From NCBI GenBank assembly GCA_027081565.1, contig JALWKG010000293.1, positions 1-12,009 on the forward strand: a stretch of 12,009 nt of DNA, read 5' to 3'. Of the stretch, positions 6,481 to 12,009 are shown one piece after another (position 1 is the stretch's first letter; each line of letters starts with the position of its first letter). Origin of the DNA: Helicobacteraceae bacterium. Its GTDB lineage: Bacteria > Campylobacterota > Campylobacteria > Campylobacterales > Sulfurimonadaceae. Under the pieces are notes generated by a model. The model worked only from the letters and a program-made list of their open reading frames with translations, was not told the DNA's origin and made no database searches. Both the position numbers and the translations under genes were made by a program.

Positions 6481-7314
6481 TTAAAAGTGCTCACGTAAAC
6501 GTTTAAAGAGACCCGAGATACCACTCTCTTTAGGACGCACATAGACATTACGTTCAAGTTTTTGGACCAAGACTTTAGCTATGGCGCGTAGATCACGACT
6601 GGGTACAGACGAGGGGAAGGCTTGACTAAAGAGCGCCCGTCGCTTAACAGAGTTAGAGACCTTTGCGTCTGCATTGACCTTACCTAAGTACTGTAACTTC
6701 AGATCTTTTCTAATATTGGCCAACGCCACCTTGTGGATACGTTCAAAGATCGCTTCAGCCTCTTGTTCATTTGAGACCTGGTTTAAAAGCATGTACATAT
6801 CATCACGTTCTCGTGCTACTACTTTTACTGTAGCATAGGCATCTGTAATCGCAGCAGGATCAGGTACTGTCACAACCACCACATCATCTGCTGCCTGTAA
6901 AAAGAGTTGGGTGTTTTTATTAATACCCGCGCCTGTATCGATGATGAGGATGTCTAGATCGTTTAAAACCTCAGCCTCTTTCATGAACTGCTCGAAGATA
7001 TCTGAGTCAGAGTAATTAAGGATCTCTTCACCACTCTCACCTGGTATCAAAACAAGGTTTTCATTCACTTTTATCAAGATCTCTTGAAGTGTCGCTTCAC
7101 CTTTGAGCAGATGTAAGATGTTTTTAGAGACAGAGACATTAAACATCACATCAAGGTTTGCCAAACCGATGTCTGCATCGAAGATCCCCACCTTGACCCC
7201 GGCAGAAGCCAAGATATGGGCAAGATTTGAGCTGATGGTACTTTTACCTACCCCACCCTTGCCACTGGTGATCGCTATAAAACGCGTCTTTTTCGCACGG
7301 TTGTTTTGGGGCAT
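6481..7314 (-). CDS. flhG: FlhG/YlxH MinD-like ATPase
   Basis: A 277-residue MinD/ParA-type ATPase that in flagellated bacteria sets flagellar number and place together with the GTPase FlhF. Motifs are the deviant Walker A SGKGGVGKST (17-26, signature lysine K19), the DADIGLANLD segment (46-55), and Walker B ILIIDTGAGI with D126. The C-terminal GISGLFKRLREHF looks like an amphipathic membrane-targeting helix. The ATG at 7314 overlaps the folK stop codon as TAATG, with AGGA 8 bases upstream. A longer frame to a GTG at 7368 would run 55 bases into folK and is not favoured. The N terminus before the P-loop is only about 15 residues (MPQNNRAKKTRFIAIT) and lacks the DQAxxLR-type motif that stimulates FlhF. 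flhF, normally between folK and flhG, is absent here. Confidence 0.88.
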   Translation of the reverse strand: MPQNNRAKKTRFIAITSGKGGVGKSTISSNLAHILASAGVKVGIFDADIGLANLDVMFNVSVSKNILHLLKGEATLQEILIKVNENLVLIPGESGEEILNYSDSDIFEQFMKEAEVLNDLDILIIDTGAGINKNTQLFLQAADDVVVVTVPDPAAITDAYATVKVVARERDDMYMLLNQVSNEQEAEAIFERIHKVALANIRKDLKLQYLGKVNADAKVSNSVKRRALFSQAFPSSVPSRDLRAIAKVLVQKLERNVYVRPKESGISGLFKRLREHF

Positions 7315-7802
7315 TAATGTCGTCCTAACGCGTGTAGAGGGATAATGACACTCTCTCGTTTTGACCACTCAGGATGGGGCAGTGTCAGGCGAGGTGTCTG
7401 CATTTTCACCTTGTCAAAAAAGATGAGATCCAAGTCTAGAGTGCGCGGAGCATTGGGAAAGCTTCGTCTTCTTCTAAAACGCTTTTCTGTCCGTAACAGA
7501 AACTCTAAAAGAATGCGTGGACCCATGTTTGTACTTATTTCTATGACCGAGTTTAAAAAGTCCTCTTGCTCGCTGTAACCAAAAGGAGGATTTTTCAAAA
7601 CCGGTGATGTATGTAAAACAGTAATGTTTTTTTGGCGTTTAAGGTAGATAAGCAGGTGATTGAAGCGACGTTGCACGTCACCTACATTACCACCCACTCC
7701 AACAATCGCACGGTGAGGATAACGGGTCTGTGTCTTGTACGAAGCCGGAAAGTCTACTGTCTTAAACAGTTGCAGTGAACTTGAGATACTTCGTGTCAAC
7801 AC
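7314..7802 (-). CDS. folK: HPPK, 6-hydroxymethyl-dihydropterin pyrophosphokinase
   Basis: Cytoplasmic folate-pathway enzyme that moves pyrophosphate from ATP to 6-hydroxymethyl-7,8-dihydropterin. The signature APRTLDLDLIFFD (118-130), with metal-binding D123 and D125, and LPHPEW (141-146) are clear, and the core begins at RAIVGVGGNVGD (31-42). Ahead of the core is an extension of about 30 residues (LTRSISSSLQLFKTVDFPAS and on) that most HPPKs lack. No ATG is available, so the start is GTG at 7802 or TTG at 7799, 7 to 10 bases after the aroQ stop codon, with no strong ribosome-binding site. Expression probably relies on coupling to aroQ. The stop overlaps the flhG start (TAATG). Family is certain; the exact start is not. 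Confidence 0.9.
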   Translation of the reverse strand: MLTRSISSSLQLFKTVDFPASYKTQTRYPHRAIVGVGGNVGDVQRRFNHLLIYLKRQKNITVLHTSPVLKNPPFGYSEQEDFLNSVIEISTNMGPRILLEFLLRTEKRFRRRRSFPNAPRTLDLDLIFFDKVKMQTPRLTLPHPEWSKRESVIIPLHALGRH

Positions 7803-7809
7803 AGATGAA

Positions 7810-8298
7810 TTACGCTTGTGCTTGAGGCTGTTGTGCTGCTTGTTGTTGTGCCTGCATAGCCTGCACTTCTTGCATGATCTGGTTCATACCCATCATTGCC
7901 AAGTGGTAACCAAATGGACCAAAACCAACAACTGATGAAGCACATACTGGCGCGATCATGTTCTCTTTTCTAAACTCTTCACGTCGGTGAATGTTAGAGA
8001 TGTGTACTTCGATCGTTGGAATACCAACAGCAGCGATCGCATCACGAATTGCGATAGAAGTGTGAGTATACGCTGCAGCGTTAAGGATAATACCTTGAGC
8101 TTCACCATAACACTCTTGAATTTTGTCTACGATCTCACCCTCTAGGTTTGACTGAAAAAATTCGATCTCAATCTTGTTTTTGTCAGCAAAGTCTTTCATC
8201 TGGGCGTGGATCTGCTCTAACTTCATTGGTCCGTAAATAGCTTGTTCACGAACACCTAACATATTAAGATTTGGACCTTGGATTACAACAACTTTCAT
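7810..8298 (-). CDS. aroQ: type II 3-dehydroquinate dehydratase
   Basis: Third step of the shikimate pathway: dehydration of 3-dehydroquinate to 3-dehydroshikimate by the dodecameric class II enzyme. The product has 162 residues. GPNLNMLG (8-15), catalytic Y22 in the flexible-lid segment VREQAIYG, N73 in NAAAYTHTS, H99 in EVHISN and R110 in RREEFR are all present. The core ends near residue 142. A low-complexity tail follows (about 143-162, QEVQAMQAQQQAAQQPQAQA), rich in Gln and Ala and not needed in other family members. The ATG at 8298 has AAGG 6 bases upstream. This is the first gene of a five-gene cluster (aroQ, folK, flhG, FliM-like, LOG). Confidence 0.95.
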   Translation of the reverse strand: MKVVVIQGPNLNMLGVREQAIYGPMKLEQIHAQMKDFADKNKIEIEFFQSNLEGEIVDKIQECYGEAQGIILNAAAYTHTSIAIRDAIAAVGIPTIEVHISNIHRREEFRKENMIAPVCASSVVGFGPFGYHLAMMGMNQIMQEVQAMQAQQQAAQQPQAQA

Positions 8299-8329
8299 AG
8301 ATAACCTTTGTTTTATTTAATTGAGATGC

Positions 8330-8335
8330 ATTATA
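8330..8335 (-). promoter_or_regulatory. promoter -10 box of the aroQ cluster
   Basis: A perfect TATAAT on the minus strand, in the context CGATATAAT, about 32 bases before the aroQ ATG; transcription would start near 8323. Upstream the DNA is T-rich (TTTTGCTTTACATCGA) with no -35 at the standard distance, which agrees with the usual sigma-70 promoters of Helicobacter and Campylobacter. It probably drives aroQ through the LOG gene. Confidence 0.55.
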
Positions 8336-8389
8336 TCGATGTAAAGCAAAATTTTATTTAAGAGTGGGTCATATAGAAGTGATAGTTGT

Positions 8390-8426
8390 AAGATTTCACT
8401 AACCACCCCATGGGTGGTAGCATCTT
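8390..8426 (-). terminator. strong GC-rich hairpin after the large lipoprotein gene
   Basis: ACCACCC (8402-8408) and GGGTGGT (8412-8418) are perfect 7-base arms around a CAT loop, the most stable hairpin seen in the window. Outer arms AAGAT (8390-8394) and ATCTT (8422-8426) could extend it across an internal loop. It lies 36 bases after the lipoprotein stop codon. On the minus strand no T-run follows, so it is not a classical intrinsic terminator for that gene; on the plus strand the stem is followed by ATCTTTTAT. It may act in both directions or protect the 3' end of the transcript. Confidence 0.45.
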
Positions 8427-8453
8427 TTATAAAACAGTTATACTTAGCAACTT

Positions 8454-10685
8454 TTACTTTACTTCTGTTTCAAAATTATTTGGTGTACCTTGGTTACCAT
8501 TTAAATCAGGCATATTAGAGAACACTATCGAAGCCGTAGGGTTTTGTGTTAAGTTTCCGCAACTGTCCAAAGTCACTGTCATAGCGGTAATATTTGTGTC
8601 AGGAATATTACAGACTGTATTATCTATGGTTAATGAACCCGGAGCAACATTTTCATTAAAGGTAATCGTACTTCCAGACAAGTCTGAAGCGTTGATGTCT
8701 GCTTGTACAATATATGGTGGAACCTTATCTACTAAAATAACCTGTGCTACTGCAGCACTGTTGCCACTTAAGTCTGTTGTCACCGCAGTCAGATCTAAAA
8801 TAGAACCATTATGTTCGTTGACCAGGGTGTGAATGTTGCTCACTGAGACTATAGCGATATCTTCACTTCTATAGACTGAACTTATGACAGCCTGGTTATC
8901 TTGTGTGTTGACAGTGTCTGTGATCAAAGTGTCTGCTGACGTTCCATTAGCGCGGGTCAGACGTGCTTTACCACTGATATTAATAGCCTCTGTAAAACCA
9001 ACACCAAAGGAACGTGAGCTATTGGCATCTGCCACCCATGCCGTATAATCCGCAGCGGTATAGGAACTTGGCAAGAAGTTTTTACCTGTATCTGCTGTGG
9101 TTACATTTTGATCGCTCAAAAGTTGTGGATACATCTCTAAATATGGTGTTCCTATTTTGTAGACAGTCTGAGGGTCTGTACTGTTCCCATCAGGGTTGGA
9201 AAGTTCTCCACTACCTCCATAAATTTTCGCAGTAATGACACCACCAGATGTTGTCACTGTTGAGTTAGTATCAGCATCATTATACTGGTAGCTGTACTGC
9301 AGAGATGTAGTTGGTTTCACATTATCTTTCAAGTCCAAATATGTTGCATCCCCTGGCGTTCCACTCGCTCCAAATGGAGTTACAACCAATCGAGCCATAC
9401 TGTTTGCATCAATATTGCTCAATGCCAACTCAACATCTAGTGCAGTGGTATCTTTAAGAGTGACTATCGTAGAGTTGATCGTTGCTGTTGCATTGGTTGT
9501 TTCTATGAGATTAATATTAACAGAGTTATTATTTTCATTAAGCACCTTCACCTCGTAATGATCAGCACTTGATGGCGTAAATTTTACACGCACGGTATTA
9601 GGGGTAACAGACACTGATGATACAGTTGGATCAGATATATAGGCATCTGCCAAATCTGCCATACGTGAAGCAGTCAATGTACCTCCTTGATTGTAGTTGT
9701 AGATACGTCTTGCATTAACACTCGTTGCATCAGACTTTACAAGGTTATTAAATGAGGCATTTACCGTTTCCAAGGCACTCAATGCTTCATCATATGTCTC
9801 ACCCTCAAGTAGACCACTATCTTTATCCATCTGAGAAAGGTTGGTCACAGGGTTGATCGTAGCATCACTCTGTAAGTAGACCCTCACCGTAAATGTCAGA
9901 TAATCTGTCGCTGATGGGCCATAAGACAAGACTTGTGCATCCGTACCACTGGTTATAGTATTACCATTCACATCCGTAATAGCAGCTGCTGGTATACGTA
10001 CTGTGACATAGTACCCAGCAGAGATGGATTCTGAGGTGGTTACTGACAATATATTAGTACCACCATCGAAACGTACTGTTGCAGTTGTTGTACTGCTCAC
10101 ATCTTGTCCCGTCTCATCTTTAAGTGTTATGATGGTGTCTTGTGAGATGGTATCTGCCAGATCAACATACTCAGAGAGTTGTAACTCAAAAGGTTTACTG
10201 CGTCCATTGATCCCTTCAAGTAACATGTTGTTGGCATAAGGTGCATCAATAATACCTTGGTCATTAGGTGCAGCAAGATCCGTATCTAAATGGTACTCCC
10301 CAAAATCATAGATTACACCGGCAATCACATTTTCAGTAGGTCTAAAACTTCTGGTAGTATCTAAGAAACGTTCATGTGTTACCAACACTGTCTGGTCAGC
10401 GAACTGTGTTGCAGCACTATCATGAGAGTTCATCGTCACAATCTTAATATTTAATGCATAACACCCATCTGCATCTGTGACGCCATTAACATTTCCCAAA
10501 GAGACTTTCGCCCCTTTAACCGGGTCACCTGCGGTATCAACCACACACCCTTTAACATCTCCACTAATACTAAAACTTTGTGCTTCTACTGTTGTATTGG
10601 TAACATTAGTATCACCTGTGTCACCACAACCACTATATAAAACCGCTGCTGCTGTCAATGAGACGGCACCTATTAATTTTTTCAT
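8454..10685 (-). CDS. large multidomain Ig-like surface lipoprotein
   Basis: A 743-residue predicted lipoprotein of unknown function. The signal peptide ends in LYSGC, so C20 would be lipidated; G21 at +2 allows outer-membrane sorting. Residues 42-80 resemble a carboxypeptidase regulatory-like domain (VVDTAGDPVKGAKVSLGN, then VTDADGCYAL). About 140-255 resembles an SbsA-like Ig domain (VDLADTISQDTIITL, then YVTVRIPAAAITDVNGN). About 355-450 resembles a fibronectin III-like module. Further beta-rich Ig-like parts run to the end, including FNENVAPGSLTI. Apart from C20 there are four cysteines, C47/C75 and C692/C709, spaced as if each pair forms a disulfide. It is rich in Thr, Asn, Ser and Asp, with few aromatic and basic residues, as usual for surface beta-proteins. 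The ATG at 10685 has AAGGA (10692-10696) 6 bases upstream. Adhesin or matrix protein would fit; this is inference. Domain borders are approximate. Confidence 0.85.
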   Translation of the reverse strand: MKKLIGAVSLTAAAVLYSGCGDTGDTNVTNTTVEAQSFSISGDVKGCVVDTAGDPVKGAKVSLGNVNGVTDADGCYALNIKIVTMNSHDSAATQFADQTVLVTHERFLDTTRSFRPTENVIAGVIYDFGEYHLDTDLAAPNDQGIIDAPYANNMLLEGINGRSKPFELQLSEYVDLADTISQDTIITLKDETGQDVSSTTTATVRFDGGTNILSVTTSESISAGYYVTVRIPAAAITDVNGNTITSGTDAQVLSYGPSATDYLTFTVRVYLQSDATINPVTNLSQMDKDSGLLEGETYDEALSALETVNASFNNLVKSDATSVNARRIYNYNQGGTLTASRMADLADAYISDPTVSSVSVTPNTVRVKFTPSSADHYEVKVLNENNNSVNINLIETTNATATINSTIVTLKDTTALDVELALSNIDANSMARLVVTPFGASGTPGDATYLDLKDNVKPTTSLQYSYQYNDADTNSTVTTSGGVITAKIYGGSGELSNPDGNSTDPQTVYKIGTPYLEMYPQLLSDQNVTTADTGKNFLPSSYTAADYTAWVADANSSRSFGVGFTEAINISGKARLTRANGTSADTLITDTVNTQDNQAVISSVYRSEDIAIVSVSNIHTLVNEHNGSILDLTAVTTDLSGNSAAVAQVILVDKVPPYIVQADINASDLSGSTITFNENVAPGSLTIDNTVCNIPDTNITAMTVTLDSCGNLTQNPTASIVFSNMPDLNGNQGTPNNFETEVK

Positions 10686-10727
10686 GTATCATCCTTTTTT
10701 ATTCAATTTTTACAATATGCTTTTTCA

Positions 10728-10979
10728 CTAAAGCCTACGAACTATCATTATCTTAACAAATAGACTTTTTTCTTGTAATATTTGATCAATATTTTTAAAT
10801 CTTGTATCTGCGATGGTACCATTAGAAACAGCTCTATAAACTGTTGATATTTCTTTATATTGCTCTCTATTATTTTTAATATCGCATAAGTTAAATATAG
10901 GGAATACATGATAACGCGTATCAACCCACACTAATGGCCATTGTGACAAGACGGGAGAGAAATAGAGACAGATATGCAC
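10728..10979 (-). pseudogene. unexplained open stretch, possible small gene or gene remnant
   Basis: On the minus strand one frame is free of stops from the TAG at 10728 through the whole gap and on into the antisense of mqnX (to 11282). About 120 codons lie in non-coding, roughly two-thirds AT DNA, where a stop would be expected about every 14 codons. The visible product, for example VWVDTRYHVFPIFNL and YKEISTVYRAVSNGTIAD, has a natural-looking composition and codon use, but I recognise no family. No ATG occurs inside the gap; the listed start is the GTG at 10979, without a ribosome-binding site, and gives 83 residues. It could be a decayed gene lacking its 5' end, a small gene 42 bases ahead of the lipoprotein gene, or chance. 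Confidence 0.22.
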
Positions 10980-11006
10980 TCTAGTATCAAAGAGTGTTTG
11001 ATCTAC

Positions 11007-11025
11007 TTTACACTTTTTTTGTAAA
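11007..11025. promoter_or_regulatory. TTTACA-N7-TGTAAA inverted repeat upstream of mqnX
   Basis: Perfect 6-base arms TTTACA (11007-11012) and TGTAAA (11020-11025) lie 7 bases apart, ending 6 bases before the proposed mqnX -35. The position and symmetry suit a dimeric regulator, but the intervening C plus T-run is low-complexity and the DNA is AT-rich, so chance is possible. Confidence 0.22.
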
Positions 11026-11031
11026 CATTTT

Positions 11032-11060
11032 TTGCTAAAGCTTACTCTTTTTGCTACTAT
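11032..11060 (+). promoter_or_regulatory. mqnX promoter (-35 TTGCTA, -10 TACTAT)
   Basis: TTGCTA (11032-11037) and TACTAT (11055-11060) are separated by exactly 17 bases, giving a predicted transcription start near 11067 and a leader of about 24 bases. The leader contains AAGG (11082-11085) 5 bases before the ATG. This is the only promoter in the window with both boxes recognisable. Confidence 0.55.
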
Positions 11061-11090
11061 GACATCACTATTTTTAGCTAAAAGGTCACC

Positions 11091-12009
11091 ATGAAAATTA
11101 TTACACCCGAAACCATCCTCTCCCCTAACCAACAGCTTAGTGGTATGAGTATCGCCTTTGACACTCATATTCAAGCCATTGGACAGCTTCATGAACTGCT
11201 TGAGCAGTATCCGGATGCAGAGTTTATAGAGACACCCCTGCACACGATGGTCATGCCTGGACTGATCAACCCCCATGTGCATCTCGAGTTTTCAGGGAAC
11301 AAAGAGACCTTGAAATATGGCTCATTTATGGGATGGCTCAGCTCCGTCATCGAACACAGAGAAGAGCTCATAGGAAACTGTAACGAACAGTGTATGGCTA
11401 AGGCCTGCGATGATTTGCTTGCGCATGGCATTACCACTTTTGGTGCAGTCAGTTCTTATGCCATGGACCTTGAAGTCGCTGCCAATGCCAAACAGAAAGT
11501 AGTCTTTTTTAATGAGGTCATAGGGTCTCAAGCGACAATGGCTGACACCCTGTATGATGACTTCATGTCACGACTTGAAGCCTCGCAGCAGGTGCAAAGA
11601 GAGGGCTTTTATCCAGCTATTGCCATACACTCACCCTACTCTGTTCACCCTGCACTTATCAAACGTGCACTCAAGTATGCCCAACAGCATAAGATCACGA
11701 CTTCCGCACACTACATGGAGTCACCAGCAGAAAAAGAGTGGCTGGAGAGTAACAGCGGCGACTTTGAACCTTTTTTCAAAGAGTTTTTAAAACAGGACTA
11801 TGCTGTTAACACTTCTCAGGAGTTTTTAGAACTTTTTAGAGGTAAGCCAACACTCATGACCCACGTGGTTCAAGCCAATGATCAAGAGTTGCAAGAACTC
11901 TCTAAAGAGGGGCACACCGTTATACACTGCCCTATTTCCAACCGTCTGCTGGGCAATGGCTCTATAGACCTTAACCAACTCGATGCAAACCATGTCCCAT
12001 GGATCATGG
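11091..12009 (+). CDS. mqnX: aminodeoxyfutalosine deaminase-like amidohydrolase (3' end outside window)
   Basis: Metal-dependent hydrolase of the cytosine deaminase-like amidohydrolase family. In Campylobacterota the usual member deaminates 6-amino-6-deoxyfutalosine in the futalosine pathway to menaquinone. I translated it by hand: 306 codons are open to the window edge, about three quarters of the usual length of about 400 residues. Metal ligands H62 and H64 sit in MPGLINPHVHLEF, and H207/E210 in AHYMES. H258 (THVV) is followed by HCPISNRLLGNG (279-290), a segment typical of this group. The last metal-binding Asp would lie beyond the window. The ATG at 11091 has AAGG 5 bases upstream and a good promoter behind it. 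It is the only plus-strand gene here and diverges from the lipoprotein gene. A related S-adenosylhomocysteine or chlorohydrolase-type activity cannot be excluded. Confidence 0.82.
   Translation, partial: MKIITPETILSPNQQLSGMSIAFDTHIQAIGQLHELLEQYPDAEFIETPLHTMVMPGLINPHVHLEFSGNKETLKYGSFMGWLSSVIEHREELIGNCNEQCMAKACDDLLAHGITTFGAVSSYAMDLEVAANAKQKVVFFNEVIGSQATMADTLYDDFMSRLEASQQVQREGFYPAIAIHSPYSVHPALIKRALKYAQQHKITTSAHYMESPAEKEWLESNSGDFEPFFKEFLKQDYAVNTSQEFLELFRGKPTLMTHVVQANDQELQELSKEGHTVIHCPISNRLLGNGSIDLNQLDANHVPWIM

Larger units (their letters stand above)
10686..11090. other. 405-base intergenic region between divergent genes
   Basis: This gap separates the minus-strand lipoprotein gene from plus-strand mqnX. 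At its left end lies the ribosome-binding site of the lipoprotein gene, with only a poor -10 candidate (TATTGT, 10712-10717). At its right end lies the mqnX promoter. Two inverted repeats fall between: CACTCT/AGAGTG (10977-10996) and TTTACA/TGTAAA (11007-11025). The minus strand stays open in one frame over nearly the whole gap, listed separately. Confidence 0.6.

Noticed and set aside
7315..7368. Longer FlhG starting at GTG 7368
   Set aside because: It would overlap folK by 55 bases; the extra 18 residues look like shifted folK coding sequence, and the TAATG junction with AGGA upstream is a better start.
8340..8345. TTTACA as -35 of the aroQ promoter
   Set aside because: It lies only 4 bases from the TATAAT box, far too close to work as a -35.
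11189..11531. Minus-strand open frames inside mqnX
   Set aside because: They lie opposite a clear amidohydrolase with intact metal-binding motifs and have no start signals.
1..12009. CRISPR array, tRNA or rRNA genes, insertion sequence ends, prophage genes
   Set aside because: Looked for on both strands by eye; no regularly spaced repeats, cloverleaf-like GC-rich segments, transposase or integrase motifs were found.

Overview
The window looks like chromosomal DNA of a Campylobacterota (epsilonproteobacterial) chemolithotroph of the Sulfurovum/Sulfurimonas type. Three things point there. The aroQ-folK-flhG-(fliM-like) order is a shortened form of the aroQ...folK-flhF-flhG...fliA-fliM-fliY locus of Helicobacter and Campylobacter relatives. 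An ArsRS/RacRS-style two-component pair is present. An aminodeoxyfutalosine deaminase-like gene suggests the futalosine route to menaquinone. Lineage is inferred from gene order and protein style, not from a search. No rRNA, tRNA, CRISPR array or intact insertion sequence was seen.

Layout. Every gene except the last is on the minus strand, so transcription runs right to left. At the right edge mqnX (11091 to the window end, + strand, cut off) has its own promoter. A 405-base intergenic region holds that promoter and an unexplained open stretch on the minus strand. Then come a 743-residue multidomain lipoprotein (8454-10685) and a GC-rich hairpin (8402-8418). A tight cluster follows behind a good -10 box: aroQ (7810-8298), folK (7314-7802), flhG (6481-7314), a divergent FliM/FliN-like gene (5528-6475) and a LOG-family gene (4736-5518), with gaps of 9 bases or fewer. 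Next is a response regulator and sensor kinase pair with a 14-base overlap (4635 to 2742). Last are two adjacent spondin-domain genes, one for a secreted protein and one for a lipoprotein (2534 to 1163), and mnmA (47-1069).

How the genes may work together. aroQ, folK, mnmA and mqnX are housekeeping genes for shikimate, folate, tRNA thiolation and menaquinone. The most interesting part is the flagellar remnant. folK runs straight into flhG through a TAATG junction with no flhF between them. FlhG lacks the N-terminal DQAxxLR-type motif through which it activates FlhF. The next gene keeps a FliM-like N-terminal motif but seems to end in two SpoA-like halves. FlhG is known to bind the FliM/FliY C-ring complex, so a partner pair may have outlived the flagellum and now serve some other cell-pole or positioning task. 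This is a hypothesis. The surface/envelope module of spondin proteins next to a sensor kinase pair, with an inverted repeat over the spondin promoter and ribosome-binding site, may be a local regulatory circuit.
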